NCBI GenBank assembly: GCA_964019335.1
Contig: OZ025707.1
Coordinates: 109,501 to 173,500, forward strand
Direction of reading: 5' to 3'
Length of the DNA stretch: 64,000 nucleotides
Source of the DNA: Diplonema japonicum
Taxonomy: Eukaryota; Euglenozoa; Diplonemea; Diplonemida; Diplonemidae
Shown here piece after piece: positions 44,265-54,798 of the stretch (positions are counted from its first letter, which is position 1; each line of letters opens with the position of its first letter). A model generated the notes under the pieces. The model made no database searches and was not told the origin of the DNA. It saw only the letters and a program-made list of their open reading frames with translations. A program made the translations under genes and the position numbers.

Positions 44265-45003
44265 AAAACCTCGGGTTGGGGATTCGCTGATATTTTCATA
44301 CTCCCCTCCCCTGAATGATTAAACCAAATAAGTGTGGCGTTACCTTACGTGTTTTTTTTTTCTTGAAAGGAAAGTGAAATAAAAAAATGAAATTAAAGAG
44401 TTATAAAAAAAAAACAAAAAAGCCCCCCGGTATTTGTCGTTTCATTGCACGCAACAGCCGAACAGGGTGTCTAACTGTGATCCTTTTTTTTTCCAATTGT
44501 TTTGTTTTTGTATGTTGTGTGCATGTCGGTACAAAGGAAAAAGGGGGGGAAAATATTCGTAGGCACTATCTTTCGTTCAAAAATCTCTTTCCTGTTTTTT
44601 TCTTCTTCTATTTGTTTCATTCTCTGCAGTTTTCTACATCTCAGGGGGGCAGCAAGGGAAGTCTAAACAAAGGGGGTGGGGGTGGTTTCTCTAGTGTTAG
44701 GCACTTGGCACTTTATTTGCCCTTGAATGACGAAATCAAAAGAAAATCTTTTTTGCCCGCGTGGTTACGAAATCCTTGAAGATGATCTCTTCTGTCCCGA
44801 CGGGGGCCGGGGTACGCGATACACCATATAAGTCATCTTTGCTGCCTTTCTTTTTTGCTCAAATAATCTAAACAGAAACTTTTGAACCGCCAAAAAAAAA
44901 GGTGTTGACATTTTAGTCCGGACAAGCTCAGAATAAATCTCGTTTTTCTAGTTCGCATCCAATTAATCCCTCCCAACACAGTCGCCTCTACCAACAAAAA
45001 AAT
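44265..45003. other. divergent 5' region of the kinase-ankyrin gene
   Basis: Recognisably related to the 5' regions of the ankyrin genes: a GCAACAGCCGAACAGGG stretch, then TCATTCTCTGCAG as a conserved acceptor-like motif at about 44620-44630, then TCGCATCCAATTAATCCC. It is strongly diverged, with its own A, T and G runs. No separate gene is seen. Confidence 0.6.
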
Positions 45004-46698
45004 ATGGATCCGTCGGTACTTCAGAAGTACGAGGAAGGGGAGTGCCTCGGGTCCGGCGGACAGGGGTCGGTGTACAAGGTGGTGAGGAGGGTGGATGGAG
45101 ATATCTTTGCGATGAAGGTGTTGAAGGCGTTCACAGAAGAGGAGCACAAGAAGAACGTGGAGGAGGTGCGGCACATGCTGAAGCTGAAGCACAGGAACTT
45201 GATTCCCTGCCTTGACTTCTTCGAGACGACAAAGCAGCTGGCAAAGGAATCCCTGGCCAAGGTGTGGCAGCTTCACATCGTGATGCCCCTGTACGGAAAA
45301 GGGGACCTCTACTCATGCGTCCAAAAGGAGGGACCCCTCTCTCCGGAGAGGGCGCACAGGCTCTTGCAGGAGATGGGAGGGGTTCTTCAGTTGATTCACG
45401 GTGAGGGCTTCATCCACAGGGACGTGAAACCCCAAAACATCATGGTGTCGGGGAAGGGACCTCTTTCTGTGGCCAGTGTCGTTGGCGGCGAAGAGGGGGA
45501 GGCGGAGTTCATTTTGGCTGACCTGGGACTGTCGAAGGAGGTGTCCTCCAGTGGGGTAGCGAACTCCATCTTAGGCACACCAGCTTACATGGCACCCGAC
45601 TTCAACGGAAAGGACGGCTACACCAACAAAGTAGACATGTGGGCCCTCGGGGTGACTGTGTGTCAAGTGGTTCTCAAAGCAGACCTGAGGGACCTCTTTC
45701 TGAGGTACCTGCATCATAACCGTGAGCTTGTGATGGGGAAACTTCAAACCCACCTCCCCCCTGCCCTCTGGGAGGTTGTGTTCCGCCTCCTCTCCACCGA
45801 CCCTTTGGAACGCCCCAGTGCATCCGAGATGTTGCAGATCGGAACTCCTGGTATAATAGTCAGCACCTCTTCAACTACCAGTGGCGGTGACATGCACCCA
45901 CCTGTTGCGAACAACACCACCCTCACAAAAGAGGAGGGGAGGGTTGCCTTGGTGAGCGCTGTTTCAAAAGGGGACCTTGAGGAGATGAGGGAACTTGTTC
46001 TGGAGCGGGGTGTTGACCCTGGTGCAACGGGCAGCGATGGTTTCACAGCCCTGCACTATGCTGCTCGCGAAAACAACTGTGTCGAGGTTGTGGCTGCTCT
46101 CGTCTCTTCTTACCACCAGGACCCTGGTGTGAAAAGCAACGTTGGTTGGACACCGGTTCACCAAGCAGCAGAGCATGGAAGCCTAGAGACAGTTAAATAT
46201 CTCGTCGAAACTCTCGATCAAGACTGTGGTGTGAAGAGCAACGACGGTTGGACACCGGTTCATCAAGCATCACGGTACGGCCACTTCGAGACAGTTAAGT
46301 ATCTTGTTGAAACTTGCGGTAGCGACGCAGGTGTCAAAAACAACAACGGTTGGGCACCGGTTCATCTAGCAGCACAGGGTGCACACGTCGAGACGGTTAA
46401 ATATTTTGTTGAAACTCGCGGTCACCTCGAAACAGTTAAATATCTCATCGAAACTTGCGGTCAAGATGCAGGCGTCAAATGCAACGACGGTAGGACACCG
46501 GTTCATCAGGCAGCACAGGGCGGCCACCTGGAGACAGTTAAATATCTTGTTGAAACTCTTGGTCAAGACACGGGTCTCAGAAGCAACATCGGATGGACAC
46601 CTGTTCATCTAGCAGCCAGAGTGGCCACCTCGAGGTAGTTAAGTATTTCGTCAAAGCTCGCGGTCAAGACTGTGGTGTCAAAAACATCTATGGTCTGA
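45004..46698 (+). pseudogene. protein kinase-ankyrin fusion gene, 3' broken
   Basis: The frame 45004-46638 gives 544 aa. Residues of about 9-275 are a kinase domain: glycine loop GSGGQG (16-21), Lys38 in FAMKVL, HRDVKPQN with Asp140, DLG (Asp173) in place of DFG, and GTPAYMAPD in place of APE. The sequence then rejoins the array's ankyrin protein at ANNTTLTKEEGRVALVSAVS and has about seven repeats. A one-base deletion near 46615 shifts the frame to a stop. After it the original frame still reads HLEVVKYFVKARGQDCGVKN up to 46698, where the Penelope-like element begins. The kinase part looks catalytically competent (serine/threonine type). It begins MDPS, as do the plain ankyrin genes. Confidence 0.85.
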
Positions 46699-46722
46699 CA
46701 TCCTAACTTAAAACCATTTCAG
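46699..46722. repeat. 24-bp direct repeat at left end of Penelope-like element
   Basis: Identical to 54569-54592. It contains CCTAAC followed 15 bases later by TTTCAG, the look of a branch point and 3' splice site. It may be a long target duplication or a vestige of terminal repeats. Confidence 0.8.
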
Positions 46723-47656
46723 TTGCCTCTAACTGCACTACCTTGTGGGCGCCGTTTAGACGCAACCAGAGGTTCTGCAGGTTTTTAACTCTTAAGATTA
46801 GTTTTTAAGACTTACCAACCCCAGCGACCAACAATGGGGACTTACTTCACCGTAGGTCACTCTGCAGGGTCGCATTTATGTAGACCCAAATACGAAACTG
46901 ATCTCCTCCCGTTCGTCGTTGAAAGCCGAAGTTTTCGAGGGCTTTCTTCCGAAAAAAGCCCGTTTTTGATAAAATGCCTTTTGACCGCACAACTAGAGAC
47001 TCCCCACCTCTACATCCTACATCCTGAGAAATCCGCTCAGCCCCTTGTACGTCAAAGAGGGGGTCCATGCGACACGGCGTTAGTTGGGCGATGATAGGTT
47101 TCGTAAACTGGCCCTGGGGAGCTCTCGACCGTGCAGTGATAGTCCTGACTGCACGGGTGAACATACAGGCAAGGCATGCACGTTTTTTTGATGAGGTGAG
47201 CCGCGCTATATGACTGAACGTATATTTGCACATATATATAGTGCCCTATATCCATTCTATGCACCCAACTATTCCTTTTCCCCCCCGTTCTTACCTAGAC
47301 AAGGAGAACCCTTCGTTAGCTTTGCTGCCCGCGCAGGCTACGTCCTTCTCACAGGACCATCCGGCACGCTCAGGAAAGTGGTGGAAAAAAAGCCCTCAGT
47401 AGGCAACTCGGCTCATGTTGAAATACTCCGGTCGGACCCCGTTACGGCAACGGGTGCAGTTCATACCCACCATCAGCTCATTATGACATGTCTAGACCTC
47501 CTTGTCCCCGGTCCTCTAACCCGTCTAGTGCTCTGACCAACTTGTGACTGTCATTCTAAAAGCTGTCCTAAATAAAACTGCTGCTAGGAGTCAGGTAACC
47601 AATCCACCTTTGTAGAAACCCTCCGTTTTTCTAAAGCATCAAGCATTTTCATAGCG

Positions 47657-49280
47657 ATGAAGAGACCCGCCTACGGCCGCTTTCCAACTCGTTATGACAC
47701 GCGCGCATCACAGGTGCGGCGTGCCGCAGGAAATGCACCCCTAAAGATCAATACCTTTCCGTCAACAACGAATAAAACAAACACTTATAAGAAGTATAGT
47801 CAGTCGCGCATATATACCCTTCAACTACCGTGCAATCAACAGGTCGCCCTCCAGAGAGGAAGTCATCCGCACCATCTGTGACGCCTATGGTGCGGGTGTC
47901 CGAAAGGCCCTCTTCGTACGTGATGTCGTACAAAACGGCAACGTGCTAAAGGTCCACCTGGAGATCGCCACCAGGGACACACATATTCCCTATGCACTCC
48001 TCACGCAGGCACTCCTACACCACCATGGAGTCCGTGCCTGTTTCACCGAAGGTGTAGCACCGACGCGTCCCGTCAAGACCTTACGGAAAACGCCTACTAC
48101 TCCTCAACCGGCCCACCGGCCGAACCACCGGTCTGGCCCCCAGCCCGCTTATCGTCACGGATACCAACCTGCCTACGATAACCGCTGGGGCAAAGATCAA
48201 AACAGGTACGAGATCCGCAAGGACTTCTTCCTTAGCACAATGGCAAAGGACCAAGTCAAGAAGTCGCGGGACATCTCCAAGCCTAGCCCGGTCAGCTGCA
48301 AACGAAACAACGGCAGCATTGACTGGGCCCTCTGGGAGTCTCTCAGCCAGGACGCAGCCGCCAAGTTCATGGCCAAGTACAGCCGCATCGTAAAGAACAT
48401 GCGCCAAGGAAAGGCCCCCGAACAGGACGCAGCAGGTATCATCTACCTCGCTGTCGACAAACACGGTGAACCTGTGTACGCAGGGCAGACGTTTAACACC
48501 TTACGTCGTCGTATGCAGGGCCACTGGAGCAGCGCCAGATCGCACAGAGAGAACGCTGAAAGCAACGACACCCGCTTTCACAAGGCCCTCAGGGAAAACG
48601 GGGGCCCGTTATTCGCTTTCCCCGTCGAATCGATCAACCCCAAGTTCTTCGACGACGCCAAGTCCTTCCGTCGTGTTGCGATCCCCAGGGAGAACCAGTA
48701 CATCAATAGGCTGGCTTGCTCCCTTAACATGCGTGGTAGGTTTGCTAAGACGCAGACCCGTCGCCGCCGCAACACGAAACGTAAACCTAAGACGGTACGC
48801 GAGCAGCAACAGCAGCGACACCAACACCAGGGGCGCTCGAATGCCAAACAGGACCCCAGCAGCAACACTACTACGTCCCCTTCGAACCCCAACAACACCC
48901 CCACCAGATCTACCGCTCCCTCGATACGGCTGAACGACGACGGGGAGCTGTCGATCCAGGCTACTGGGTCCAACTACAAGTCCCTGTGTATGAAGATCAC
49001 CGCGATGTGTGCACACCCCGATGTGCTGAACTACGACTTCACTACCTGGGCCCCCAAGACCGTCTTCAGGTACCTGAACTTCCTGAGACGTTACTTCGTC
49101 GGGAACTTCTTCACCGCCAAGATCGCGGCTATCGAACGAGGCCTCACCAACCGCCTCAGCCCTGCCCTCTTGAAAAAGGTGGTCCGCCGAGACGAAGGCT
49201 TCGTGTGGTTCAAAACGAGTTTTGACCACAAGGCCAAGGAGATGATCCTCTGGCGTAAGGTCTTCGAGGACAAGGAGTAA
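47657..49280 (+). pseudogene. GIY-YIG endonuclease frame of the Penelope-like element
   Basis: The main frame is open from 47745 to 49280. Its only good in-frame ATG is at 48241 (MAKDQVKKSRD). An ATG at 47657 in another frame could be the original start, joined by a frameshift near 47840. The nuclease core reads IIYLAVDKHGEPVYAGQTFN then LRRRMQGHW, a variant GIY-YIG with the first-motif tyrosine and second-motif VYAG. RFHKALRENG and an Asn-containing NQYINRLACSLN follow. A lysine/glutamine-rich linker and another globular part (NYDFTTWAPKTVFRYLNFLR) complete it. It would nick target DNA for retrotransposition. Confidence 0.7.
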
Positions 49281-49321
49281 TTGCGGCATGCCCCAAGCCA
49301 GCCCTCCTTCGCAGAGTACAC

Positions 49322-52300
49322 ATGTGCAACAAGCTTGGTCAAACCCTCAAGGCCACAGTGTGCAATGTGACGAAGCTCAGCATCGAGACCCCGCGTCCAG
49401 AAGCGGCCGAGCCTACAACAAACTGCCCTTGCTCGAAGCGCAAGACCTCACACACACATGAGGGACACGCCTGCGGACTAGCAGCAGAGGTCATCGATGA
49501 CGACGAAGTGAAGGAGGTTCTGAACAGAGGCATGAAGTTCCGCCTCTCAACACACGCCCTCCTCTCTTCCCAAAGTCTCGAGGAGGACATCAACGGGTTC
49601 ATCACTCAGAACTTTCGGAGATCCCCTGCAGTGAAAAAGGATTCCTTCCGGAAGGTCCTCCTCGCCAAGGCACAGAACCTTCTCCACCCCCACACTCAGT
49701 CTCCGGTCTTCGACCCCTCAGTCCCGGAGTTCATCAAGACAAAGCTCCGGAAACTTCAGGAGGTCTACGTTTTCCTCCCCATAGACAAAAGCACCCACGA
49801 CATTGGCGTCTGTTGCAAGGATCACTACCTCAGGATCCTGCACCAACAGCTTGATAGCCAAGCTTTCGAGCCGGTCTCGAAGCCCTTGGACTCGATCTTC
49901 TCCGAAATAGCTGATCAAGCCAAGACCTTCAACCTCGATTCCACACGTCGCATGCCATACCTGTACGGTACCCTGAAGCTACACAAAGACAAAGTGGGCG
50001 TCAGGTGGATCTCTGGTGTCTCCTCCACTGATGCACCCCCTGTGGACCAACCAGCAGCGGTCAGCACGCAGGAAATTATGGAGAACTTGGTCGCAGCAGG
50101 CGGCGATACAACGGGCAATAAAGCTAAGAAACCCACAGCTGCCACCACGGCCCTCCATCTAGAACTGTCTTCCCTCCTGAAGGCTGTCCAACGCGCGCTG
50201 CTGGACAAGGATCTGGAGGGCAGGTCCAAGACCCACGGTCCCGACGGTATCCGACTAAAGCGGTACTGGATCGTCGACTCGGCCGAGAACGTAGCTGCGG
50301 ATATCAAGCAGCAGTACACGGCTTACAAAAGCCTGTCCCCTGCCACGTACGACTTCCGGGACATGTACACCAACCTCGACCAAGGGCGTCTGAAAGAGGG
50401 GGTTCGTAAAGCAGTCCAAGAAGCGTTCGACTTCACCGGCAAGAACCTCACCCGTGGCAAGGACGGGAGCTCCTTCACAGATGCCGACGAGGACGATGTC
50501 TACACCCCGGAACGGATCCATAAGCTCCTGGACCTCGTCGTTGACAACACCTATGTTGTGCAGGGTGGCCGCGCCGTTCGTCAAGTAAAGGGTATCCCCA
50601 TGGGTGGGAACGCCTCCCCCGACCTGGCGAACCTGTTCTGCTACGCCGTGGAGGCCGCATACATCGACAAGCTCCTCGCCGAAGAGGACTGGGAGACCTT
50701 GAAACGCTACTGCAACGCGTGTCGCTACATCGACGACTTCCTGTTGTGGAGCACTGCGCCACCCCCGGAGGAGCTTTATGGCATGGCTTATGTAAAGACC
50801 TCTTCAGACCCATGCGACGTCCCCTTTATCGGGATTCGCATCCGGATAGAGCGCCACGAACAAGCTAAGCACAACTATATTAGACTTAGCATTAACGATA
50901 AGGCGCAGAACTGGCGCTTCCGGCCTACGCGGTTCACCCACGGGCACACCGCGGCGCCCACCACCCAGGGACCAGGCATCTTCAAGGGCATGGTCATCCG
51001 TGCCTGCGCCCTGACCAACAACATCGCGGACCTCAAACGGGAGATCGCTTCAGTGATCTACCTGCTCCTAGATCGCGGTCACGACAAGGGCGGCCTGCGG
51101 AAAGCGTACAACGCCTTCCTTATCGAACGCGTGGATCGACGCTTCGCCATGGAGAAAAGCAACCTGCTGGCCTTCTTCACGCAAGTCCTCCACCGATACG
51201 ACGCCAAAGCCCCGGTAGATTCTTGGTTGCCGGAAAAAACGTACATAGGCCCCAAGAAACCCCGTGCGCTTCCCACGGACGACTCCTCGGACGACTCCTC
51301 AGCTGACTCCTCAGTCGTCTCCTCAGTCGCCTTCTCGGGGGGCCCCTCAGACGAGCCCTCGGACAGTTCCTCGGACAGCTCTTCAGGTCTTGTCGAACCG
51401 TCACAACCCCGAGCAGCCTCCGTGGTCTCACCATCTGGTGTCACGGACCAGGTTTTTTCGCCCCCCATCAACCTGCACACCAACAGCGGGGAAGGTCGCC
51501 TGGGCCTGGAATGCGGCTGGGCCGTCATAAACTGGTTGGCGGACTATGCTGGTGTGGACCGCATCCCCTTCTCTACAATGCAGGAGATCCAGGAGATGTA
51601 CCACGGCTTCTCACGACTCATCTCCCCTTCCAGCACTGATGAAGCGCCCGATCCTCTTGGCAACTTTTCCCGCTCGACCTTGTCACGTGCTTGCCTCATG
51701 GTCGTTGGTGCAAACTTGGAGGTCTTCCGTGCGGGCATGAAAGAAAGCCCCTGCTTGATCGTTGGTCCCTTGAAACGAAGTCTCAGCGGCCACTGGTTCA
51801 TCGCTCTCAGGAAGAAGGGAAGGTACATGGTCAAAGACACCGACGTACGGCTAAGGCTCCAGAGCTTCAAACACATCTGCGCGACATACTCCGAACACAA
51901 CATCCTCTGCATCCCAGACGATGTGTGGGCCAGGACAACCCCAGGCAGGAAACACAACACACGTGTTCTAGACCCTGAGGCTGAGTTTCGCCAGTTTGAG
52001 CCGGTCATCACCCCGGCGGCACCCCAGGTAAGCGACTCGAGCGCGCGAAAGACTGAGACCGCTCTCAACACCCCGGAAGATCGCACCCTCCTAACTTATG
52101 TCACCCTAGCTGCAGCTATAGCTACATATGCCGCACGCACCCGACGGCTCGACACAGGAGTCGCCGCATCAGGTGTGGATGCGCACACCGCTCACTTCGG
52201 GCGGCCCGTCGCCACCGCCATCGTAGCCCTAGCTGCCGCCGTGGCCGCGCGAGCCGTGCACACCGGATGCTCTGTCACCACCACGTCTACGGCAAGCCAG

Positions 52301-54106
52301 ACTAACGTGGTCGGAACTGTCCCGCTCTTCCTGAAGGTCTCGAGTCTGCACAAGTCTACACCACAGACAGCAGTCGCAACCTGTCAGACGGACCGTGTCA
52401 CAGCACCTGTACTGTTCTCGATATCATCGACGCTCCAGACGGATCCTCCCAGCAGTAGACTGCCCCCGATGGACGCCGGACTGGGGTCGCCCTCGGCCGC
52501 GGCGGTCAGACTTACGAAGTCTGTCGAAATTCCGACGCCCCGCGCGACCCTGTCGAGGCGGCCGGTTATTGAGCCTCGGTTGACACCATGCCTTCCACCG
52601 CCAACGGACGTGTCATCCACCCAGCTCGCGGCCTGCACTCAGTCCACCCGTCGGGACACCGGACACGGGAGTGACACACCGATGCCGTCGTCTACCATGG
52701 GACACGCGACACTCCAACCAGTGGTCGGCTCCCAGATTGTGACAACGTCGGCTGTGGAGTCATCGCTCGCCCGAGCCGTGACAACGCCCGTTCTGGCAGA
52801 CGCCCCCCTCGGCGCCCGCCAGGTACAGCTCACTCCTTGCATCCAGTCCGTCCATGAGAACATCGGACTCGGGATGGATACGCCGATGGCTCCCGCCATG
52901 GGACACGCGACGCTTCAACCGGTGGTCAACGCCCAGAGAGACACGACGCTGACCCTGGAGCCGCCCGTGGCCCGAGCCGAGGCAGATGCTCCCCTAGACC
53001 CTCACCAGGCGGATGGTGGTTTAGAAATGATCGACCTCACGCAGGACTCCCCGGACAGACCCTCGCGCAAGAAGAAGCACGACGGCACTGCTTACGAGCA
53101 CGAAAGCCGTCGTGGTAAGAGTTCCTCCACAGGCGATGGGGATCTTCTCATCCTGCGCGAGCAGTCACAGGGTTTTGATCAGGAAGCCCTCAACCGAAGG
53201 GCCCTCCAGAGACGGATGGATCGATACCTCAGTCTCTTGGTCTACTTCCGGCGACACCCGGAGCTCTTGGACGAACACCAGCGTCAGCTCCTGTCGGTCG
53301 GTCCCCTCCCGATGCACCTGGACACCTCTCCACATCAACTGCTGCTCGAGGCCCGTGACACGGATAGAACTGCCGACCAACAGGCAACCGTCGCCAACCA
53401 GGAACAGCTTCTTCTGATTGCGCACAAGGCGTTGCCTACCACCGAACGTCTTCGGTTGTCTCACGAATGGCACTCGGGGCTGAACACCGCGGTACAGCAA
53501 CAGTGGTGGTCGGAGTTCTTCGCCCAAGGCGGCTGGAAACACCCACTCTTCGGTTCCGAGGCCCCAAGAGGTGACGAGACTAGGACTCCAGGGAGGACCC
53601 CTCTCCTGCTCACCTACAACGGGCAGAGGAACAAACGCCCGGAACCCGAAGACGGCCCCGCCCTTCCCGCGGCCAAACGGGATCTCGCCGCGACGAGGCC
53701 GAACACCAGAGTCACTGGACTTGTCGCCCTTAAGAGGCTCACCAGGGAAGCAGACGTCGACGGCCCTGAGGACCTGGACGAGCTTCGACACCTGGGCTTC
53801 CTTTCCCAGGGCGAGGCCGTCTTTGACCTCAGCTGCGTGTCCAGGGCTTGCACACACTTCCTGGGTGAGACCCCCATGGTCACGGTCCCCCTCGACACAC
53901 GCGTCGCGATCCCGTGTCTGCTGGTCTGTTATGACTCGACGTGGCTCTACGCTTCCCGCCAGGAACAGGGCTTTCGGTTGCAGACCCAAGGGTTCAAGGA
54001 CAAGTCGTATCCGACTGTGGCAGCCCTACTCGCTGACTTCGTGGGGGCAGGGACCCTCTACTACAGCGAGTCACAGTGGTCGACTGTGCTGAACTCCTAC
54101 AACTAG
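49322..54106 (+). CDS. Penelope-like reverse transcriptase with C-terminal protease-like extension
   Basis: 1594 aa from the ATG; the frame is open from 49259, overlapping the end of the GIY-YIG frame by about 20 bases in the -1 frame. RT motifs: LPIDKSTHDIGV (about 150), YLYGTLKLHK (about 215), YDFRDMYTNL (about 343), GIPMGGNASPDLANLF (about 423), CRYIDDFLLW with the catalytic YIDD (about 469). A DKG motif (GHDKGGLRKAYN) lies near 588. After a serine/aspartate-rich linker comes a papain-fold-like module: LGLECGWAVINWL (Cys about 731), GHWFIALRKKGRYMVKDTD (His about 823, Asp about 839). Further on are a long low-complexity stretch, EMIDLTQDSPD (SUMO-interaction-like), and a final globular domain of about 150 residues that I do not recognise. 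Confidence 0.8.
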   Translation: MCNKLGQTLKATVCNVTKLSIETPRPEAAEPTTNCPCSKRKTSHTHEGHACGLAAEVIDDDEVKEVLNRGMKFRLSTHALLSSQSLEEDINGFITQNFRRSPAVKKDSFRKVLLAKAQNLLHPHTQSPVFDPSVPEFIKTKLRKLQEVYVFLPIDKSTHDIGVCCKDHYLRILHQQLDSQAFEPVSKPLDSIFSEIADQAKTFNLDSTRRMPYLYGTLKLHKDKVGVRWISGVSSTDAPPVDQPAAVSTQEIMENLVAAGGDTTGNKAKKPTAATTALHLELSSLLKAVQRALLDKDLEGRSKTHGPDGIRLKRYWIVDSAENVAADIKQQYTAYKSLSPATYDFRDMYTNLDQGRLKEGVRKAVQEAFDFTGKNLTRGKDGSSFTDADEDDVYTPERIHKLLDLVVDNTYVVQGGRAVRQVKGIPMGGNASPDLANLFCYAVEAAYIDKLLAEEDWETLKRYCNACRYIDDFLLWSTAPPPEELYGMAYVKTSSDPCDVPFIGIRIRIERHEQAKHNYIRLSINDKAQNWRFRPTRFTHGHTAAPTTQGPGIFKGMVIRACALTNNIADLKREIASVIYLLLDRGHDKGGLRKAYNAFLIERVDRRFAMEKSNLLAFFTQVLHRYDAKAPVDSWLPEKTYIGPKKPRALPTDDSSDDSSADSSVVSSVAFSGGPSDEPSDSSSDSSSGLVEPSQPRAASVVSPSGVTDQVFSPPINLHTNSGEGRLGLECGWAVINWLADYAGVDRIPFSTMQEIQEMYHGFSRLISPSSTDEAPDPLGNFSRSTLSRACLMVVGANLEVFRAGMKESPCLIVGPLKRSLSGHWFIALRKKGRYMVKDTDVRLRLQSFKHICATYSEHNILCIPDDVWARTTPGRKHNTRVLDPEAEFRQFEPVITPAAPQVSDSSARKTETALNTPEDRTLLTYVTLAAAIATYAARTRRLDTGVAASGVDAHTAHFGRPVATAIVALAAAVAARAVHTGCSVTTTSTASQTNVVGTVPLFLKVSSLHKSTPQTAVATCQTDRVTAPVLFSISSTLQTDPPSSRLPPMDAGLGSPSAAAVRLTKSVEIPTPRATLSRRPVIEPRLTPCLPPPTDVSSTQLAACTQSTRRDTGHGSDTPMPSSTMGHATLQPVVGSQIVTTSAVESSLARAVTTPVLADAPLGARQVQLTPCIQSVHENIGLGMDTPMAPAMGHATLQPVVNAQRDTTLTLEPPVARAEADAPLDPHQADGGLEMIDLTQDSPDRPSRKKKHDGTAYEHESRRGKSSSTGDGDLLILREQSQGFDQEALNRRALQRRMDRYLSLLVYFRRHPELLDEHQRQLLSVGPLPMHLDTSPHQLLLEARDTDRTADQQATVANQEQLLLIAHKALPTTERLRLSHEWHSGLNTAVQQQWWSEFFAQGGWKHPLFGSEAPRGDETRTPGRTPLLLTYNGQRNKRPEPEDGPALPAAKRDLAATRPNTRVTGLVALKRLTREADVDGPEDLDELRHLGFLSQGEAVFDLSCVSRACTHFLGETPMVTVPLDTRVAIPCLLVCYDSTWLYASRQEQGFRLQTQGFKDKSYPTVAALLADFVGAGTLYYSESQWSTVLNSYN

Positions 54107-54568
54107 GAACTACTGGAGACGACCCTACGCAATGTAGGAGTGCCGGCCCGGCGTGCTACGAGGGCGATAGGTTATGCAGGGTCTCACAGACCTCGCACCC
54201 TATGATTTTAGTTTCCACCTTTTCCTTTTCCACTTCTTGACTTTTAACTTCCCTTCTGCTTTCCCAACATGGTTTCCGTCCCGGGTATGACGTTAAACTG
54301 CGTCCGCCGACACATTTGGGTCAACATTCTCTGATGACCAAGCCGTCTTTTTCCGTTTCTTCTCCCCTTCTCTTTGTTATGTTATTTTCATTATTCTTTC
54401 TGGCGATAGACTGATACGGGCCATGGAAGCAACCTCTGCTTAATTCCTGGTACGTGGGAGGCTCCTCTTGAGGATGTCAGTCACCTTTTCCCTTTTTTAC
54501 TCGACTCTCTGTTTTCGTATGCAGTATTTATTCTTTCCCACCCCTTTTTATCTATTTCTTCGCTTCTT

Positions 54569-54592
54569 CATCCTAACTTAAAACCATTTCAG
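54569..54592. repeat. 24-bp direct repeat at right end of Penelope-like element
   Basis: Second copy of 46699-46722. It is joined directly to subtilisin coding sequence at 54593, so the TTTCAG abuts an open reading frame. Confidence 0.8.
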
Positions 54593-54798
54593 CCACCTCC
54601 GACACCGCCTACGCCACCCTCTCCGGTACCTCCATGGCCTCCCCTCACGTTGCTGGTGCCATGGCTCTCTACGCCCAGACAAACAGCCCCGCTGAGGTCA
54701 AGAAGCTCCTCAACGACAACGCCGAGACTGGTATCCTTCAGATCGGGACTGGGTCCCCGAACAAGATGCTTCACGTTCCTTGCATTAGCACCCGTTAA
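54593..54798 (+). pseudogene. 3' fragment of the array subtilisin
   Basis: Corresponds to the last 206 bp of the full gene (from 32771 in copy 1). It retains the GTSMASPHVAG serine motif and the stop, but lacks the signal peptide, propeptide, Asp and His. Its 3' flank matches copy 2 including the 120-bp insert, so it descends from a unit-2-like ancestor. Confidence 0.95.

Larger units (their letters stand above)
31757..46698 (+). repeat. tandem array of subtilisin-ankyrin units
   Basis: Three units start at the TTTCCTTTCTCC leader before each subtilisin: about 31757, 37452 and 43045. Subtilisin starts are spaced 5695 and 5593 bp. Units 1 and 2 each contain subtilisin, ankyrin gene and about 2 kb of shared spacer. 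Unit 3 contains subtilisin and the kinase-ankyrin gene and is cut by the Penelope-like element. Partial units recur at 54593-60780 and from 63742 on. (CA)n runs mark the unit borders at about 37400-37448 and 43000-43042. Confidence 0.9.
46723..54568 (+). mobile_element. Penelope-like element with upstream GIY-YIG
   Basis: About 7.8 kb between two 24-bp direct repeats. The first kilobase has no clear gene. A GIY-YIG frame and then a long RT frame follow, with a 480-bp T-rich 3' tail. GIY-YIG ahead of RT is the permuted order known from some Penelope-like clades in protists and green algae. The element separates the broken kinase-ankyrin gene from a subtilisin fragment. At least two frame lesions are apparent, so this copy is probably not active. 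Base composition is richer in GC than the array spacers. Confidence 0.8.

Noticed and set aside
54300-54480. Search for a hammerhead in the Penelope-like element (CTGATGACC, CTGATACGG)
   Set aside because: No GAAA partner with a stem at the right distance in either terminal region.
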